Part shown: piece by piece, positions 1 to 4,835 of the stretch | Layout of the letters: each line of letters opens with the position of its first letter | How positions within the stretch are numbered: the first letter of the stretch is position 1 | From: Planctomycetaceae bacterium | Lineage (GTDB): Bacteria > Planctomycetota > Planctomycetia > Pirellulales > Pirellulaceae | Assembly: GCA_005773145.1 (NCBI GenBank) | Contig: SXHS01000279.1 | Coordinates: forward strand, 1-13,218 | DNA length: 13,218 bases | Reading direction: 5' to 3' | Notes under the pieces: generated by a model | The model's input: only the letters and a program-made list of their open reading frames with translations | Database searches by the model: none | What the model was told of the DNA's origin: nothing | Program-made: the position numbers and the translations under genes

Positions 1-1367
1 CAATGAACCACCAAAGGGAACGCGCCCATGGCGACTGCCATTTCGACGGCTTGTTCTCGCCAATCGCGGGCCAGAAACGTGCCATCCAACACCACGGACA
101 AACCATCACGCAATTCAGTTCTGGCCAGCTCCAACATGGCACGATACACGACTGAGCGTCGCCCTCGCGTGTAGGTGCCCCGATTGTATCGAGCCCCGTC
201 GAGGCTGGCTGCCGGCAATCGATTTCGTAGCCGATCCGTCTGTAGCCAGCGACAGGCCGTCCGGTCGACCAGTGCTTGTGCCAGCGTGGACTTGCCGCTG
301 CCGGAAAGCCCGCGCAGGATGACGACAAATGGTCTTCCCAATCGTTCGGCGTATTCGCTGGCCAAGCTTAAGTAGGCATCGCGAACGTCGGACTCAAGGG
401 TCGCACGATTCGCCGGCAATTGGCCAGACCGCAAATGATGGACCTTGGCTCGTACGCACGCCCGGTACGATCGATAGAACGACATCAACGCGGGAGAGAT
501 CACATCCTTCGCGGCACGTTGGTAGACCGAAAGTACACGATCTCCAATCCAGGAGGCTGCCAGCCGGTCACACTCCATGGCGAAGAAGGCTAGTTCGTCC
601 GCAACGTCCACCTGTCGCAGCTCCTCGCTGAACTCCAGGCAGTCGATGATGGCAGGTGCTGGCAGCAAGTAGATGTGTTCAGGACGCAAATCACCGTGGC
701 CGTCCACGATGCGCCCGTCACAGGCCCGAGCCAGAAATTCATGTCGGGCCAACTGCAGGTAGCGCAGCTGGGCTGCGTGGATCCGCTCGACCTCGCGGTG
801 GCGTCCGCACGAGGATGGCCCCCCATCGACGCTCTGCAAATCCTGCCAGTTCGCACGCACATGTCGTTGAATTTGGTCCGGATATTGATGTGTGGGAATC
901 ACCAAGGGGACTAACGAACCGTAAAAGGCCACCAAGGTGCGGCTGATGCGATCCACGTCGACTTCGTTTACTTGTTGGGATCGTACGAGGCGATCCAAGG
1001 CACTTTCGGCTGGCAATCGCTGCATCTTCACCACCCAGTCCACGGCCGGTCCCGTGCCGCCCAGCTCCAACCGTCCCTCCGCGCCGAGAGCGATCGGAAG
1101 GACCTGCAGATAGACTTCCGCTGCCAACCGGCGATTCAGCCGCAACTCGTTCTCACATGCCTGCCGCCGCGCAGCGATACGCGTTAGGTCGACGAATTCA
1201 AAACGGAGCGGCTTCTTCAATTTGTAGGCGTGCCGACTCGTCAGAAACACCCAAGACAGGTGCGTCTCGATCACCTCCACCAGCGACGGGTGGTCCGGGT
1301 AGGTCGACGGATCACGCATCAACCGGCCAACCGATGCGACGGTCAAAGTCTCAGCCTGAGTCACCAT
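1..1367 (-). CDS. APH-like kinase fused to AAA/P-loop ATPase, C-terminus outside window
   Basis: I translated the minus strand from the ATG at 1365-1367; an in-frame TGA lies just upstream, and the frame stays open to the window edge, giving about 455 residues of a family usually near 500-530. The N-terminal half resembles aminoglycoside/choline phosphotransferase-like proteins: a conserved opening (VFLTSRHAYKLKKP, about residues 40-54), a Brenner-type catalytic loop (DGHGDLRPEHIYL, about 220-232) and a following metal-site segment (IIDCLEFSEELRQVD). The C-terminal half is a P-loop kinase-like domain with Walker A GLSGSGKST near residue 351 and an LDGTF strand near 425. This is the known fused architecture COG2187 plus COG0645. 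The substrate is unknown for the family; phosphorylation of a small molecule is inferred. No strong Shine-Dalgarno is visible. The next gene upstream on the same strand is the CinA-like deamidase, 210 bp away. Confidence 0.86.
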   Translation of the reverse strand, partial: MVTQAETLTVASVGRLMRDPSTYPDHPSLVEVIETHLSWVFLTSRHAYKLKKPLRFEFVDLTRIAARRQACENELRLNRRLAAEVYLQVLPIALGAEGRLELGGTGPAVDWVVKMQRLPAESALDRLVRSQQVNEVDVDRISRTLVAFYGSLVPLVIPTHQYPDQIQRHVRANWQDLQSVDGGPSSCGRHREVERIHAAQLRYLQLARHEFLARACDGRIVDGHGDLRPEHIYLLPAPAIIDCLEFSEELRQVDVADELAFFAMECDRLAASWIGDRVLSVYQRAAKDVISPALMSFYRSYRACVRAKVHHLRSGQLPANRATLESDVRDAYLSLASEYAERLGRPFVVILRGLSGSGKSTLAQALVDRTACRWLQTDRLRNRLPAASLDGARYNRGTYTRGRRSVVYRAMLELARTELRDGLSVVLDGTFLARDWREQAVEMAVAMGAFPLVVH

Positions 1368-1518
1368 AGGAGCACGCCACCCGCACCTGAGCCAGGGGCT
1401 TCAACCATCGACAGCAACGCAACCCAACCGGCCGGGTTTCACTCACGCAGAAATGCCGAAAGCCGGGCCACGGCCGGTCCCCCTACCGCACCGGCCGCGC
1501 TGTCACCGGCAAAAGAGG

Positions 1519-1534
1519 GGCATATTTCATGCCA
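1519..1534 (-). promoter_or_regulatory. Weak candidate sigma-54 site or small palindrome upstream of the kinase/ATPase gene
   Basis: Read on the minus strand, positions 1534-1519 give TGGCATGAAATATGCC. The GG and GC doublets have the -24/-12 spacing of sigma-54 promoters (consensus TGGCAC-N5-TTGC), with two mismatches. The same bases form a perfect 5-bp inverted repeat (GGCAT/ATGCC around GAAAT), so a dimeric operator is equally possible. It lies about 150 bp before the ATG at 1367. Chance is a serious alternative. Confidence 0.25.
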
Positions 1535-1577
1535 ATGGGGCCGCAAATTCGACGGGCCGCTGCATCGTGATGTTCCT

Positions 1578-2093
1578 CTACATGGTCGTGTTGAGGTGTG
1601 CCAACACGCTCAGCACTGCCTCAAACTGCCGCTCAACTCGCCCGAGCCGCCCGAGCCGCAGTTGGTGCTCCCCGACCATGGTGGGTGCTGCGGCACCGCC
1701 CCGACGTGCGGCAACGGCGATGAAAACCTGACCATCCAACTCAGCTGGGGCGTCGGGTCCCAAGTGCCCCGTGACCGCGACGCTGATATCGGCCTCCGGG
1801 GTGATCTGCAACGCGCCCATACTCATGGCCCGCGTGACAGGTGCGCTGACCGCCGAGTAACGGTCCAGGTCCTCGGCGGTAACGCTCAACCATTGTTGCT
1901 TGGTCCCCGCGCGGTAGACCACGGCACTCCCACACAGGTGCTCTGAGATCCCGGGGATCTGGGCGAGGGATCCCGACACGAGACCGGCCGTGCAGCTCTC
2001 CGCAAACACAACGCGGCGTCCATCACGCCGCAGCAGGTTGGCCGTTTGTTGAGCCGCCGCATGAATGGCAATCGTTAAATCCAAGGGAATCAT
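1578..2093 (-). CDS. pncC: Stand-alone CinA C-terminal domain protein (NMN deamidase type, PncC)
   Basis: This 171-residue protein matches the CinA C-terminal domain, which hydrolyses nicotinamide mononucleotide to nicotinate mononucleotide and ammonia in NAD salvage. It lacks the N-terminal MoCF-like domain of full CinA. Visible motifs are the serine motif ESCTAG (Ser33), the downstream Tyr60 and Lys65 in VVYRAGTK that accompany it in the family active site, and a late VTGHLGPDAP...DGQVFIAV segment replacing the more common VTGIAGPDG. I place the start at the ATG at 2091-2093, because the open frame extends upstream into sequence with no family resemblance and the usual length is about 160-170 residues. 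No strong ribosome site is visible. It is divergent from the stress island, whose sigma-54 promoter starts 40 bp away. The enzyme assignment is by family; activity is inferred. Confidence 0.87.
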   Translation of the reverse strand: MIPLDLTIAIHAAAQQTANLLRRDGRRVVFAESCTAGLVSGSLAQIPGISEHLCGSAVVYRAGTKQQWLSVTAEDLDRYSAVSAPVTRAMSMGALQITPEADISVAVTGHLGPDAPAELDGQVFIAVAARRGGAAAPTMVGEHQLRLGRLGRVERQFEAVLSVLAHLNTTM

Positions 2094-2132
2094 GTCGACA
2101 CTATAGCATGATGGCCGAGGTGATCGATCCGC

Positions 2133-2148
2133 TGGCACGAGATTTGCC
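2133..2148 (+). promoter_or_regulatory. Sigma-54 (-24/-12) promoter for the USP remnant and CBS gene
   Basis: TGGCAC-GAGAT-TTGC matches the sigma-54 core consensus TGGCAC-N5-TTGC at every specified base, with correct spacing. Its -12 GC is at 2146-2147, so transcription would begin near 2158, about 53 bp before the GTG start of the broken USP gene and about 230 bp before the CBS gene. An enhancer-binding activator would be needed; no activator gene or obvious enhancer repeat is in the window. Confidence 0.62.
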
Positions 2149-2210
2149 CCCACATGGACTGCAATTGGACTTGTGACGCGATGGGGGTCTTTCGGGATGC
2201 GGAGGTTGCG

Positions 2211-2347
2211 GTGGCAACTCATTTTCAGCGAGTTCTGGTCCCCGTCGATTTCACGCCTCGCAGTGAAACGGCCTTGGAGGTGGCGAGCGAATTGGCTGGG
2301 CGGTTTGGCGGCGAGTGTGTCCGTGCCCGGTGCTGTTGGTGAAGTGA
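2211..2347 (+). pseudogene. Universal stress protein gene broken by an internal deletion
   Basis: A GTG at 2211 preceded by GGAGG (2201-2205) opens a frame encoding VATHFQRVLVPVDFTPRSE..., the first beta strand and helix of a universal stress protein; compare LQRILVPTDFS in the intact USP of this window. After about 35 residues it runs into nonsense and stops at 2342. In another frame, 2318-2347 encodes CPCPVLLVK followed by TGA, which is the family C-terminus (compare SCPVLTVK in the intact copy). The roughly 95 central residues, including the G-2x-G-9x-G-S ATP site, are absent. The simplest reading is an out-of-frame deletion with its junction near 2313-2320. The ribosome site and the sigma-54 promoter are intact, so a peptide of about 43 residues may still be made. 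The CBS gene follows after 38 bp. Confidence 0.8.
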
Positions 2348-2385
2348 AGGCGTAGCGAAAAGCAACTAGAGCGGAGGATAATCCC

Positions 2386-2826
2386 ATGTCGGTCGGTCGA
2401 ATCTGTGTTCGTGAAGTGGATCTAGCCGATCCAGACGAGTCGGCTCAGGCTGCGGCTGCCCGCATGAATGCCCGCAACGTCGGGACGCTGGTGGTTCTGA
2501 ATCGAGCCAAAGAACCGATTGGCATTCTGACCGATCGAGATCTCGCTTTGCGAGTCGTCGCGCGCGGTCTCGATCCGGCGAGCGTGACGGTCGCCGAGCT
2601 GATGACCAAGTCGCCCGATGCCATTCGCGAGGACATGCCCATTGAGGCCGCACTGGGCCGCATGCGATCGGGACCCTACCGGCGACTACCCGTTGTGGAT
2701 AAGTTCGGCAAGCTCGCGGGCCTAGTAAGCCTGGATGATATTCTAGACCTGCTGTCGGAAGAACTTGCGCAGGTCGGGGATCTCATCCGTGGCGAAAGCC
2801 CTGACAGCTTGGCGAGTGATGACTGA
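2386..2826 (+). CDS. Two-CBS-domain protein
   Basis: The 146-residue product is a tandem CBS (Bateman) module with no attached catalytic domain. CBS1 spans about residues 12-62 (ending IGILTDRDLALRVV) and CBS2 about 72-128 (MTKSPDAIRED...RRLPVVDKFGKLAGLVSLDDILDLL). The paired 'GI.TDRD' and 'GLVSLDDIL' strands are the usual adenosyl-ligand pocket elements, so binding of AMP, ATP or a related nucleotide is likely by family, though the ligand and partner are unknown. The ATG at 2386 has a good ribosome site, GGAGG at 2373-2377. It lies downstream of the sigma-54 promoter and the broken USP gene, probably in one transcript, and faces a hemerythrin-like remnant convergently. Such short CBS proteins commonly sit with USP genes in starvation or hypoxia clusters. 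Confidence 0.9.
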   Translation: MSVGRICVREVDLADPDESAQAAAARMNARNVGTLVVLNRAKEPIGILTDRDLALRVVARGLDPASVTVAELMTKSPDAIREDMPIEAALGRMRSGPYRRLPVVDKFGKLAGLVSLDDILDLLSEELAQVGDLIRGESPDSLASDD

Positions 2827-2828
2827 TT

Positions 2829-2886
2829 GCTCGATCCCAGGCTCTCGCCCTTATCGCGTACCACACACGCCGGCCTCGGGCCCCCG
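2829..2886 (+). repeat. Copy A of a diverged ~58-bp direct repeat
   Basis: By eye this stretch aligns with 3753-3805 in the same orientation. Shared blocks in order are CGAT(C/T)CCAGGC, GCCCT(T/C)AT, TACCACAC and GCCTCGGGCCCC, with small gaps between them. Copy A begins directly after the CBS stop codon, while copy B is the leader of the intact USP gene. This may be a duplicated stress-gene leader or a scar of rearrangement. Alignment was manual. Confidence 0.45.
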
Positions 2887-2893
2887 TGGCCGG
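2870..2893. terminator. GC-rich hairpin between convergent CBS gene and hemerythrin remnant
   Basis: CCGGCC at 2870-2875 pairs with GGCCGG at 2888-2893 around a GC-rich loop that could itself pair. It sits between two convergent 3' ends, as a bidirectional terminator would, but neither side has a T tract. It overlaps the right end of the repeat described at 2829-2886. Confidence 0.33.
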
Positions 2894-2907
2894 TCCTCTC
2901 GCGATCC

Positions 2908-3189
2908 TCAGTCGCCGCTGCCGTCGTCGGACTCGTACGCGTCCAATATCATATTGTTTTCCACGTTTTCGTGATGGATCAGTTGACGGCTGAATTCGTG
3001 GAAACCACGGGCCAGACCCTCCCACCACTCGGGTCGACACTCACCCTCGGCGGCCTGCACTACCAGCTGCCGCGTGAGATCGGCGATGGCGTCATGCTGG
3101 TCACGCAGAACGGCGGCCTGTGGACCCAGTTCCGGGGCGTGCTCGGTCACCTGCTCAAACAGCCCTGAGGCCTCTTCTTCGCGAAATCG
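2908..3189 (-). pseudogene. Hemerythrin-like protein gene lacking its 5' half
   Basis: Read on the minus strand, the frame gives RFREEEASGLFEQVTEHAPEL..., an HHENVENNMILDAYESDDG segment and a stop at 2908. The end matches the last two helices of hemerythrin/HHE-type domains (H-x2-E ... AY-x2-D-x-G). The start resembles the second-helix motif usually written HF..EE..G.F, with Arg where the His would be. The first helix and its ligands are missing. A GTG at 3150 could still start an 80-residue product. Upstream of about 3187 the similarity ends abruptly, and the opposite strand instead shows a CBS-type C-terminus. I infer a deletion that removed the 5' halves of two divergent genes. It could alternatively be a genuine short helical protein; in intact form the family binds a di-iron centre that senses or carries oxygen. 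Confidence 0.6.
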
Positions 3190-3269
3190 ACGATCTGCTC
3201 TCGCTCTTTGCCCGCGAGCTTTTTAACGTCACCCGGGCGATTGAGCCGTCGCTCGTCGAGAAGATTTGA
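3186..3269 (+). pseudogene. C-terminal remnant of a second CBS-domain gene
   Basis: In the plus frame ending with TGA at 3267-3269, the codons read IDDLLSLFARELFNV followed by TRAIEPSLVEKI. This aligns with the C-terminus of the intact CBS protein in this window (LDDILDLLSEELAQV then GDLIRGESP). There is no plausible start or upstream CBS sequence: left of about 3186 the DNA is the hemerythrin-like remnant on the other strand. The fragment is too short for a confident family call on its own, but the paralogue match in register (DD-x-L-x-L-x3-EL) is good. It is probably untranslated. Confidence 0.6.
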
Positions 3270-3284
3270 ATGATCTAATCACAA

Positions 3285-3719
3285 TCACTCGCTGGCCGGC
3301 GGATTCTTGACGGTCAGTACCGGGCAGCTCGCGTGTCGGATCACCGACTCCGCGACGCTCCCCATCAGCATGCGGCTCAGGCCGGTTCGGCCATGGGATC
3401 CGAGTACAATCAGGTCGGCGTGTTGGGCTACGGCGAAGGCCACGATCTCGTGCGATGGGTCACCCAGCAAGAAATGATGTTCGTGCGGTATCTTCTCGTC
3501 CTTGGGATGGACTCGTGACAGCATCTCACGCAGCGTGTCTTCCTCGCGAGGGTAAACGTTGGCATAGACATCGTCCGCGCCGAACAATACCTCAGGGGGC
3601 TGTACGTACACAATCACCAATTTGGCTCCCGTGTCGCGAGCTAAGATGGTGGCGAAGTCCAGTGCCGCATGGGCCGCCGCCGAAAAGTCCGTGGGTACCA
3701 AGATGCGTTGGAGTTTCAT
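3285..3719 (-). CDS. Universal stress protein, ATP-binding (UspA/FP type)
   Basis: This is a full-length single-domain USP of 144 residues. It opens with the beta-1 strand MKLQRILVPTDFS, carrying the conserved Asp11. It ends with GSHGRTGLSRMLMGS, the G-2x-G-9x-G-S nucleotide loop (Gly107, Gly110, Gly120, Ser121), followed by VAESVIRHASCPVLTVK. The complete loop places it in the ATP-binding class rather than the UspA class that lacks ATP. Its role is by family: a cytoplasmic sensor or chaperone-like factor in growth arrest, energy or oxygen stress. The start at 3719 fits the family N-terminus. It has no visible Shine-Dalgarno, but overlaps by ATGA the stop of a tiny upstream ORF, so translation may depend on coupling. 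It is convergent with the CBS remnant. Confidence 0.93.
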   Translation of the reverse strand: MKLQRILVPTDFSAAAHAALDFATILARDTGAKLVIVYVQPPEVLFGADDVYANVYPREEDTLREMLSRVHPKDEKIPHEHHFLLGDPSHEIVAFAVAQHADLIVLGSHGRTGLSRMLMGSVAESVIRHASCPVLTVKNPPASE

Positions 3720-3776
3720 AGGGACACCAGTTTCATAGGGATACTAATTTCATACGATTCCAGGCGGTGCCCTCAT
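3716..3776 (-). promoter_or_regulatory. Chain of three ATGA-linked mini-ORFs leading into the USP gene
   Basis: Read on the minus strand, three tiny ORFs follow one another: 3776-3750 (MRAPPGIV), 3753-3733 (MKLVSL) and 3736-3716 (MKLVSL). The stop of each overlaps the start of the next as ATGA, and the last overlaps the USP start at 3719 in the same way. The two MKLVSL copies come from a 17-bp tandem duplication that repeats the USP start region; they differ at three bases, all synonymous. This could be a coupled leader controlling USP translation, or a neutral duplication. Confidence 0.45.
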
Positions 3777-3805
3777 GGTACCACACGAGTCTGCCTCGGG
3801 CCCCG
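3753..3805 (+). repeat. Copy B of the diverged ~58-bp direct repeat
   Basis: This is the partner of 2829-2886, in the same orientation, and forms the leader of the USP gene on the opposite strand. A possible third, inverted and partial copy lies at about 3861-3879, sharing GGC-x-CCGCCTGGAA-x-CG when the two strands are compared. The interval between copies A and B holds the hemerythrin remnant, CBS remnant and USP gene. Confidence 0.42.
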
Positions 3806-4097
3806 CAGGGGAACGACGTGACGGATTTTCGCCAAAAAATGTGGGCTGTCTCGGTCATAGGCTCCGCCTGGAAACGCAATGATCATGCGGCGCTGCCCTT
3901 CGGGGCCCAGAGCCTAAGGTAATGGACATACTGTTTCGAATGATAGAGGGATGGTTCGTGAACGGGGCCGCACGCTCCCACGAAACGATCCCACTATGGT
4001 CACAGTGGCCGATCGAGTAACCTGAGAGGGTTGTATGTTGACTTGGCTTCGGCTGAGTCAAGCGGCTTTGGATAGGCAATAGGAAGAGGTTACGGCC
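3777..4097. other. Intergenic region with hairpins and short inverted repeats, no convincing gene
   Basis: No frame here gives a recognisable protein; the 74-codon minus-strand frame at 3855-4079 looks like noise. Structures seen are a CCCC-GCA-GGGG hairpin at about 3801-3811; a GCCC-TTCG-GGGC hairpin at 3895-3906; an inverted repeat CCACT/AGTGG at 3991-3995 and 4004-4008, which could be an operator; and the UUCG hairpin listed separately. A 13-codon frame (3879-3917) follows the inverted partial repeat but has no support. The region must hold the promoters of the USP gene and the lipoprotein gene, yet I see no clear -35/-10 or second sigma-54 site. Confidence 0.45.
4038..4061 (+). promoter_or_regulatory. 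Ten-bp stem with UUCG tetraloop in the lipoprotein gene leader
   Basis: TTGACT at 4038-4043 pairs perfectly with AGTCAA at 4056-4061. Inside, TGGC and GCTG add two wobble and two GC pairs closing a TTCG loop, a C(UUCG)G tetraloop of exceptional stability in RNA. It ends 36 bp before the lipoprotein start codon. No T run follows, so a plain terminator is less likely than a leader structure; TTGACT could alternatively be part of a -35 element. Confidence 0.45.
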
Positions 4098-4835
4098 ATG
4101 GGAAAGTGGATCGTGGGAATGCGACGGCGGTACGCATGCGGATGGTTGGGATGTCGATCTCGAATGCTACCTCTGTTGGTCGGAATGGGGGCCGTTGGCT
4201 GTGGTACCGGGGCCTACGACGAGCAGATCCGGTCGCGGATGTCGGCCGTGCAGGCGAAGTTCGACGCGGAGACCGTGCGTGTCCCCATCGCCGGATCGCG
4301 TCCGGCGGACTTAGTCTTTCAGGCGCCTTTCGCCGAGTTGGCCGATCCGGCCGCTGGCGGCGCGACCGACGCGAAGTTGGATTGGCCATTGGGTCTCACG
4401 CTGGGCAAGGTGCCGATTCAGGTGCGCCGTGGGTTTGTGAAGGCGGCGGACAACGCCTCCTATGCCTACGAATGGTTCTATGCTGCGGGAGAATTGCCGG
4501 CGGGCACATCGATTGATACGATTGGGAGCGAGGGGTTAACGCACTTCGGTTCGTTGGTCCCCGATGGGCCGGGGGCTTGGAGCAGCGTACAGGTTGACCG
4601 TCGCTATTGGCGCTCGTTGACGGTGAAGGGGAGTATGCCCTTTCGCATTCAGGACGGCGCACAGCCGTCCGGGACGTACGACGGAACGGTCGAAGTGCGA
4701 CTGATCGACATCGAGGGCTACTTCGTGCTGATGGGATGGAAGTGTATCGACAGCTATGTGGCGCAAGTGGAAGTGGTCCGCACGATGGAAGCTGCCCTGG
4801 CATCGGCGAAGATCGCCCCTAGTGCTTCGCCGTGA
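4098..4835 (+). CDS. Putative lipoprotein of unknown function
   Basis: The 245-residue product begins with a basic stretch (RRR, CRSR), then a hydrophobic run LPLLVGMGAVG ending at Cys35, which looks like a lipobox (AVGC). It is therefore probably exported and lipid-anchored. The remainder is a soluble domain with many aromatic residues and alternating beta-like segments (YAYEWFYAAGEL, GTYDGTVEVRLIDIEGYFVLMGW) and a conserved-looking DxWPLGLTLG-type turn; I do not recognise the family. The ATG at 4098 has a purine-rich ribosome site (AGGAAGAGG, 4081-4089). If translation instead began at Met8 or Met23, the signal would be shorter and more typical. Its 3' end overlaps that of mqnE convergently by 17 bp. 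It has no visible functional link to its neighbours. Confidence 0.7.
   Translation: MGKWIVGMRRRYACGWLGCRSRMLPLLVGMGAVGCGTGAYDEQIRSRMSAVQAKFDAETVRVPIAGSRPADLVFQAPFAELADPAAGGATDAKLDWPLGLTLGKVPIQVRRGFVKAADNASYAYEWFYAAGELPAGTSIDTIGSEGLTHFGSLVPDGPGAWSSVQVDRRYWRSLTVKGSMPFRIQDGAQPSGTYDGTVEVRLIDIEGYFVLMGWKCIDSYVAQVEVVRTMEAALASAKIAPSASP

Noticed and set aside
1230..1946. 238-codon plus-strand open frame
   Set aside because: It is antisense to the kinase/ATPase start and the CinA-like gene, with no recognisable domain; the minus-strand products carry clear family motifs.
2147..2210. Upstream ATG at 2154 as start of the USP remnant
   Set aside because: The GTG at 2211 has a well-placed GGAGG and matches the USP N-terminus; 2154 would also fall before the predicted sigma-54 transcription start.
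2827..3168. 113-codon plus-strand frame after the CBS stop
   Set aside because: It runs opposite the hemerythrin-like segment and reads through the repeat; its protein has no family character.
3716..3760. Possible short CRISPR-like or iteron array (17-bp periodicity)
   Set aside because: Only two full units and one partial, without spacers; it is a tandem duplication of the USP start region.
3855..4079. 74-codon minus-strand frame in the intergenic gap
   Set aside because: No ribosome site, no domain, and a composition like random GC-rich sequence.
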